From: Affinundibacterium flavidum
Lineage (GTDB): Bacteria; Pseudomonadota; Gammaproteobacteria; Burkholderiales; Burkholderiaceae_D
Length of the DNA: 64,000 nt
Assembly: GCF_014284175.1 (NCBI RefSeq)
Contig: NZ_JACOGA010000001.1
Span: forward strand, 124,001 to 188,000
Direction of reading: 5' to 3'
The position numbers were made by a program, and so were the translations under genes. The notes under the pieces were generated by a model, which made no database searches, had not been told where the DNA came from, and saw only the letters and a list, made by a program, of their open reading frames with translations. The stretch's first letter is position 1; each line of letters begins with the position of its first letter. Positions 59,379 to 64,000 of this stretch are shown here, piece after piece.

Positions 59379-60512
59379 TTAATCTAAAGTCTGGCGATAG
59401 CGTTTGAGCGCGATAAATCCGGCGACAAACAAAAATACCAGCATAGGCCAAAGTTCTTGCGTGAGCTGTGCGACAGAATTTCCCTTTAATAAAATACCGC
59501 GCACGATGCGCAAGAAATGGGTGAGAGGCAAGACTTCACCGATGCTTTGCGCCCATACTGGCATCGCGCGAAAAGGGAACATAAATCCTGATAAAAGTAT
59601 CGAAGGCAAGAAGAAAAAGAAGGTCATCTGCATCGCCTGCAATTGATTCTTAGCGATGGTTGAAAACGTAAAGCCGACCGCAAGATTCGCCATAATGAAG
59701 ACACCGATTAAGGTAAGTAATAAGGGCAAACTACCGACCATAGGTACATCAAAAATCACAAAGGCTGCGCTGATGATGACGGTCAATTGAATATAGCCAA
59801 TCAAGACGTAGGGCAAAATTTTACCGACCATGACTTCAGCCGGGCGTACTGGTGTTGCGAGTAAATTCTCCATGGTACCGCGTTCACGTTCGCGGGTCAT
59901 CGCGAGCGAGGTCAGCATGACCATCGTCATCGTGAGGATGGTGCCGATTAAACCGGGTACGATGTTGTAACGCGATAAGCCTTCTGGGTTATAGCGTTTG
60001 TGTATGCGTACTTCATACGCTGGTGCGGTGTTTTGTAAGTAGCGTAGTGGCCCAATTAGGTCATGCCGTAATGCCAGTGGCACAATCGCATTCAAAGCAG
60101 AAATCGCATTGCCTGCCGCAGAAGGATCGGTCGCATCTGCCGACAGCAAGATGCTAGGTTTTTCGCCACGGATTAATTTTTGGCTGAAGTCAGGTGGGAT
60201 CACCAGCATGAATTGCACCTTGCCGTTTTCAACTAAGGCCTCGGCTTCGCGTTCACTAAATCCAGCATGGTCAATGCGAAAGTAGCCCGTGTTTTGTACT
60301 GCCGCAGAAAAGCTGCGTGCCAATGGACCATGGTCAAGATTGACTAGGGCAGTCGGTAAGCCTTTAGGATCGGTATTGATGGCGTAGCCAAACATGATTA
60401 ACTGCATGATAGGAATACCGACTGCCATCGCAAACGTTAAGCGGTCGCGCATCATTTGTTGAAACTCTTTGATGAAGACTGCCAACATGCGTGCTAAAGA
60501 AAAACGGTTCAT
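59379..60512 (-). CDS. ABC-2 type permease (YbhS/YbhR-like)
   Basis: This 377-residue inner-membrane exporter subunit has one N-terminal helix (about residues 25-45), a periplasmic domain (about 50-170) and five C-terminal helices. It contains TSLAMTRERERGTMENLLATPV and the ILLSGFMFPFRAMP segment typical of ABC-2 drug/lipid exporters. It overlaps the ATPase gene by four bases. Only one permease follows, so a homodimer is likely, whereas E. coli YbhFSR has two. A decayed copy of its 3' end is found at 54.2-54.4 kb. Confidence 0.93.
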   Translation of the reverse strand: MNRFSLARMLAVFIKEFQQMMRDRLTFAMAVGIPIMQLIMFGYAINTDPKGLPTALVNLDHGPLARSFSAAVQNTGYFRIDHAGFSEREAEALVENGKVQFMLVIPPDFSQKLIRGEKPSILLSADATDPSAAGNAISALNAIVPLALRHDLIGPLRYLQNTAPAYEVRIHKRYNPEGLSRYNIVPGLIGTILTMTMVMLTSLAMTRERERGTMENLLATPVRPAEVMVGKILPYVLIGYIQLTVIISAAFVIFDVPMVGSLPLLLTLIGVFIMANLAVGFTFSTIAKNQLQAMQMTFFFFLPSILLSGFMFPFRAMPVWAQSIGEVLPLTHFLRIVRGILLKGNSVAQLTQELWPMLVFLFVAGFIALKRYRQTLD

Positions 60513-61459
60513 GTTTTCACCTGCGTGCGAATTTTATCTAATGTGAAATTGTCGGGTGCAGAGGCGATCATGCTGATAAATACATCTTCCAAATTCGCTC
60601 TGTTGGGCGTGATCGTCAGCTCGTTATTGCGAATTTTGTCGAGCGCAGCCAGCACCAAATTTTCATCGAGACCTGCGACATGCACGGCATTACCAAAGGC
60701 GGCAACGCTGAGGATGCCGGGTGCCGATTTCAAAGGCGCTAACAGTGCGCCCAACCCTTGGCCTTGCAAGGTCCAGACTTTCAGTGCGGAGTCGGCAATG
60801 ATCTGCGCTTCAGTTCCTCGTGCCAATATTTTGCCGTAGGCGATGTAGACCAGTTCGTGACAACGTTCTGCTTCGTCCATGTAATGGGTCGACACCAGCA
60901 CCGTGATACCCTGCGCGGCGAGGTCATGAATCTGATCCCAAAATTCCCGACGGGCGCGCGGATCAACGCCAGCGGTTGGCTCATCCAGTAAGAGCAAGCG
61001 CGGTTGATGAATTAGACAAGCAGCCAAGGCTAACCGCTGTTTCCAACCGCCAGAGAGTGAGCCTGCGAGTTGCGATTGCCGTGCGCTTAATCCCAGCCGT
61101 TCTAAGCAAGCATCGACCGTGTCTTTGCGTTGCGGTAGTTCAAATAAGCGGGCAATGAAATCAAGGTTTTGGCGTATGGAGAGGTCTTCATATAAGCCAA
61201 ATTTTTGCGTCATATAACCAACTTGACGTTTGATTTTTGCAGCGTCTTTGAAAATATCTAAACCTAAGCAAGTGCCACTACCAGCATCCGGCGTCAGCAA
61301 TCCACAAAGCATGCGAATAGTCGTCGTTTTGCCACTGCCATTTGGACCAAGGAAACCACAGATACTGCCTTGCGCGACTTGGATATTGACTTGATCTACG
61401 ACTTTACGACCATCGTATGCCTTGCTCAATCCGGTGACATCGATCGCTAACGGAGTCAC
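60509..61459 (-). CDS. ABC transporter ATPase (YbhF-like, single domain)
   Basis: This 316-residue cytosolic ATPase shows Walker A GPNGSGKTTTIR (about residue 39), the Q-loop YMTQKFGLYEDL, signature LSGGWKQRLALA, Walker B LLLDEPTAGVDP and the switch STHYMDEAERC. A C-terminal regulatory tail of about 90 residues follows. E. coli YbhF has two such domains in one chain; here there is one. It overlaps both neighbours by four bases, so it is translationally coupled to the membrane fusion and permease genes. Confidence 0.94.
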   Translation of the reverse strand: MTPLAIDVTGLSKAYDGRKVVDQVNIQVAQGSICGFLGPNGSGKTTTIRMLCGLLTPDAGSGTCLGLDIFKDAAKIKRQVGYMTQKFGLYEDLSIRQNLDFIARLFELPQRKDTVDACLERLGLSARQSQLAGSLSGGWKQRLALAACLIHQPRLLLLDEPTAGVDPRARREFWDQIHDLAAQGITVLVSTHYMDEAERCHELVYIAYGKILARGTEAQIIADSALKVWTLQGQGLGALLAPLKSAPGILSVAAFGNAVHVAGLDENLVLAALDKIRNNELTITPNRANLEDVFISMIASAPDNFTLDKIRTQVKT

Positions 61460-62451
61460 GATTTTTTCTCCATTTCAACTTTGCTTGATTTCGCATAGTC
61501 AGGTTTAACGTCGATGGCGAGCCCCGGGTGCAGCGACGTCGAAACAGAATCAGGTTTGGCCTCGACCATAAATACTAATTTGGCGCGTTGTGCGTTCGAG
61601 TAAATAACTGGTGGCGTATATTCGGCTTGTGAAGAGATGCGCGTGATTGTGGCGGTGATTGGTGCGCCACATTGATCGCAAGTAATCTGTACATGTTGAC
61701 CAGCTTTAATTGTTGCCAGTTCACTTTCTGGCACAAAGAAGCGTAGCTTGACATTGGATGGCGCTAGCAGCGATAAAATGGGCTGACCAGCAGCGACCAC
61801 TTCGCCCGGACGGAAAAATACTTCGGTGATTTGACCAGCGACTGGCGCATTTTGTGATTTCTGTGCACTACGCCAATTGGCTAGTCTCAATGCCTGTTGC
61901 GCAGCGCTTGTATTGGCGATAGCCGCATTGCGTTCATCGATTCTGGAGGGCAGTTTGGCGACTGCTAATGCAGCATTCAATTCTTTCACACGCGCTTGGG
62001 TAAGTTTGACGTTAGTGAGGGCATCGTCCAGTTTGGCTTTCGAGATGAAACCTTGCGTCAGTAATTGCTGTTGCCGCTGCAAATCATTTTGCGCCAGAGT
62101 AGCTTGCGCCTGTGCGTTGGCGAGTTGTGCCTGTGTGACCGCCAGTTCGTCTTGACGTCGGCCTTTTGTCGTATTGTCGGCCTGTGCTTGTGCGACCAGT
62201 AGACGCGCCGCGAGTTCGTCGCGACTGGCTTCTTCGGCTTCTTTATCGAGTTGAAATAAGAAGGCGTTCGCTTCTACTTGCTGCCCTGCTTGCACGGCCA
62301 GCCTATCGATACGACCACCGATAGGCGCTGACAGATAGAGATAATCTCCTTCGACATAACCCGACCACGAAGGTGGAGTGTTGGGCTGGCAAGCGCTCAA
62401 GCACAATAGGCTGAGGCTGAGGAAGATGATTTTAGAATGCAATATGGACAT
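61456..62451 (-). CDS. HlyD-type membrane fusion lipoprotein (YbhG-like)
   Basis: This 331-residue periplasmic adaptor has a leader ending in the lipobox LSAC (Cys about 21). The first lipoyl half (APIGGRIDRLAVQAGQQVE), a long Ala/Gln-rich coiled coil (about 75-190), the second lipoyl half (APVAGQITEVFFRPGEVV) and a beta-barrel domain follow. It joins the downstream ATPase and permease into a tripartite exporter; the outer-membrane channel is not encoded here. It begins about 40 bases after the TetR regulator gene. Confidence 0.92.
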   Translation of the reverse strand: MSILHSKIIFLSLSLLCLSACQPNTPPSWSGYVEGDYLYLSAPIGGRIDRLAVQAGQQVEANAFLFQLDKEAEEASRDELAARLLVAQAQADNTTKGRRQDELAVTQAQLANAQAQATLAQNDLQRQQQLLTQGFISKAKLDDALTNVKLTQARVKELNAALAVAKLPSRIDERNAAIANTSAAQQALRLANWRSAQKSQNAPVAGQITEVFFRPGEVVAAGQPILSLLAPSNVKLRFFVPESELATIKAGQHVQITCDQCGAPITATITRISSQAEYTPPVIYSNAQRAKLVFMVEAKPDSVSTSLHPGLAIDVKPDYAKSSKVEMEKKS

Positions 62452-62490
62452 AAGAGGCTCTCATTCCTAGAAGATGTTTTACTTAGTTTT

Positions 62491-63231
62491 TCAATTTTCT
62501 TCGTTCGTGCTTACGTGTGGGGTGGTGTGTGAGTTGGTGTGTAAATTTGTTTCATCCAAGCGAATTGTTCCGCCCGCTGACTCTGAATGCGTGGCAATGA
62601 GCTCGGTGCTAATCCGCAATGCAAACAGCGCGCGATCAACGCGTTGCGCGATACCTGTATCGCTGAGAACAGCCTGTTCCACTTGTTCTTGAAAAAATGC
62701 AGGAGCAAATCCTAGCTGTATCACACGTGGGGCGATCAGCATGGGCGCAGCAATTGATCCCATTAAAAAACTCATGGCTTGCATAGGAGCGATTGGTTCA
62801 ATTTCCTTATCTTCTATCGCTTGCAAAATCAGGCTCAAGATAAGTTGAATGTGGCGCGCGCCATTTTTTTGTAGAAATTGTTGCGCGACTGTATCGCCGC
62901 GACTAGCATCAGTCCAGACCCGGCTTAACCAAGGTCCGTGTTCGCGTAGCAGTTTCGCCAAGAGCATTAGTGTTTGCCGCAGACGTTGCAGCGCTGTGCC
63001 AGGGTGCAAGGTCTGCGCTTGCAACTGGGCAAACAATTCGTCATACATGGACTGTAACAAGATACTTAGGAAATTATCTTTGCTGCGGAAATGATAGTGA
63101 AACATGCCCATATTGACCTGGGCATGCTCAGTGAGTGCCCGCAAAGATAAATCACAGCAGCCGCATTGAGGGAATAATATGCGCCCACTCTGTAATAAGG
63201 TTTGGTCTATGTTTTGCGAAGGTCTGGGCAT
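62491..63231 (-). CDS. TetR-family repressor (CecR/YbiH-like)
   Basis: This 246-residue repressor has an N-terminal TetR helix-turn-helix (about residues 15-62; LSLRALTEHAQVNMGMFHYHF) and a large C-terminal ligand domain. It heads the exporter operon, as CecR does for ybhGFSR in E. coli, and a drug or lipid ligand is likely. The ATG at 63231 begins the usual N-terminus (MPRPSQN). A longer frame from 63297 would read through the palindromic operator upstream and is rejected. No strong ribosome-binding site was seen. Confidence 0.88.
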   Translation of the reverse strand: MPRPSQNIDQTLLQSGRILFPQCGCCDLSLRALTEHAQVNMGMFHYHFRSKDNFLSILLQSMYDELFAQLQAQTLHPGTALQRLRQTLMLLAKLLREHGPWLSRVWTDASRGDTVAQQFLQKNGARHIQLILSLILQAIEDKEIEPIAPMQAMSFLMGSIAAPMLIAPRVIQLGFAPAFFQEQVEQAVLSDTGIAQRVDRALFALRISTELIATHSESAGGTIRLDETNLHTNSHTTPHVSTNEEN

Positions 63232-63253
63232 GTCAGTATTGTAATTAGGCGAA

Positions 63254-63296
63254 TGACTAATAATGATCAGTCTGCAACTGATCTCGGTATTAGTCA
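63254..63296. promoter_or_regulatory. nested palindromic operator upstream of the TetR-efflux operon
   Basis: The outer arms TGACTAATA (63254-63262) and TATTAGTCA (63288-63296) enclose the inner arms GATCAGT (63265-63271) and ACTGATC (63277-63283). The site lies 22-65 bases upstream of the repressor start codon and is probably an autoregulatory operator. Confidence 0.7.
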
Positions 63297-63399
63297 AGAT
63301 TAATCAAAACCAATCAATAATTAATCCACAATGAATCAACGATTGGCGTGAAATTTCCTTGGTGGAAATAAGATCTCGTTTCTATTCAAGGATACCAAC

Positions 63400-63528
63400 A
63401 TGAAAATTGCAACGCGCTTAATCCTGCTGATAGGCAGTCTGGCGATAGTCAGTTTTATCGTTAGTGGCATAGGTATTTATGGCTTAATCAAGTCCAATGA
63501 AGCGAATTTGTGCATAGCATCTATATGA
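63400..63528 (+). pseudogene. truncated methyl-accepting chemotaxis protein remnant
   Basis: The ATG at 63400 has AAGGA at good spacing and starts MKIATRLILLIGSLA followed by a hydrophobic helix and YGLIKSNEA, the typical N-terminus of a four-helix-bundle chemoreceptor. The frame stops after 42 codons and the receptor body, HAMP and signalling domains are absent downstream. It is therefore a 5' remnant, possibly still translated into a small membrane peptide. Confidence 0.65.
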
Positions 63529-63634
63529 TCCACAAAACTTACCTCGTCGATATGTTAGTGAAGTCAGTCAGGCAGAATGCTAGACGCTGAGGCTTGAACA
63601 GCCTATGATGACTTTTTGATTGATGAGGACGCGT

Positions 63635-64000
63635 ATGAAAACATTATCTACATTGCATAAGACTTTGTTGTTGTTAGTCAGTGCAAGCTTGATATCGGCT
63701 CCAGCTTTGGCGGATAAGCCTTCTTGGGCAGGATCTGATCAAGGCAAATCTGAACAACACGGCAAAGGAAAAGGGCACGGTAAGCGAGATAAAGATGAAG
63801 AGCGCGACCGTGATGATCGAGGTGGTCGCGATGAACGCGATGACAGAGATGGCAGGGGTGATAGAGGCGATAAAAATGAACGCCAGGCGTCACGCACTTA
63901 TTTCACCACGCAACAACGCACCGTATTCGTTGACTATTACTCCAATGAGTTCCGTGAAAAGGGCTGCCCTCCGGGTCTAGCGAAGAAAAATAATGGCTGT
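63635..64000 (+). CDS. secreted CigR/RcnB-like protein (3' truncated by window edge)
   Basis: The frame from the ATG at 63635 (GAGGA six bases upstream) stays open to the last base. A signal peptide (cleavage near PALAD) is followed by a strongly charged Arg/Asp/Gly-rich stretch (about residues 36-83). After it comes a short ordered segment with FFTT-like YFTTQQR, VFVDYYSNEF and GCPPGLAKKNNGC. The CPPGLAKKNNGC motif is characteristic of CigR- and RcnB-type periplasmic proteins, which continue with further CxPPG-like sequence beyond the edge. Function is not known. Confidence 0.75.
   Translation, partial: MKTLSTLHKTLLLLVSASLISAPALADKPSWAGSDQGKSEQHGKGKGHGKRDKDEERDRDDRGGRDERDDRDGRGDRGDKNERQASRTYFTTQQRTVFVDYYSNEFREKGCPPGLAKKNNGC

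Overview
The window is about 64 kb of a betaproteobacterial chromosome, most likely from Burkholderiales/Oxalobacteraceae (an Undibacterium- or Herminiimonas-like genome). This placement is inferred from the protein families, the moderate base composition, the prkA-yeaH-spoVR cluster and the GC-rich dispersed intergenic repeats; no marker gene proves it. No rRNA, tRNA, CRISPR array, prophage or complete insertion sequence was seen.

Layout. 0-7.8 kb holds housekeeping and signalling genes: the 3' end of gap, a LepB-type signal peptidase, an IclR regulator, an HD-GYP response regulator converging on a double-GAF histidine kinase, dgkA, and a secreted protein with three copies of a DUF3395-like domain. 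7.9-13.1 kb has a VWA lipoprotein and a TonB-like protein, divergent from a NarL-type two-component pair whose promoter region carries three copies of one palindrome. 13.1-20.4 kb is an accessory stretch of small genes: lipoprotein, GNAT, KOW protein, nucleotidyltransferase-like, GFA enzyme, esterase. It ends in an A+T-rich pair of genes, each preceded by a diverged copy of the same intergenic element. 20.5-25.7 kb is the conserved stress cluster spoVR-yeaH-prkA. 26.3-37.8 kb contains the tail-specific protease Prc, two multihaem cytochromes c, a zinc-metalloprotease-like lipoprotein, a TonB-dependent receptor and an M1 aminopeptidase.

37.8-54.2 kb is the most interesting region. A good sigma-54 promoter with two matching 16-bp palindromes at enhancer distance drives a beta-lactamase-family serine hydrolase. 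This is followed by a membrane fusion protein, an ABC ATPase, two FtsX/MacB-type permeases, and an NtrC-family activator with its kinase, so the operon appears to encode its own enhancer-binding protein. A third copy of the palindrome precedes the next gene, a small secreted protein. Then come an M28 peptidase, a BlaI-like repressor with a BlaR1-like M56 protease carrying an S11 D,D-peptidase sensor domain, and a TonB-dependent receptor. Peptide or cell-wall stress sensing and export is a reasonable reading, but it is inference.

54.2-54.75 kb is a composite relic of two gene fragments copied from elsewhere in the window: an ABC-2 permease and the M28 peptidase, each with an internal deletion. 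54.7-59.1 kb encodes a large TPR/GAF histidine kinase with a 9-bp coding minisatellite and an overlapping GGDEF response regulator. 59.4-63.3 kb is a TetR-HlyD-ABC-ABC2 efflux operon (CecR/YbhGFSR-like) with a nested palindromic operator. The window ends with a truncated chemoreceptor relic and the start of a CigR/RcnB-like secreted protein that runs off the edge.
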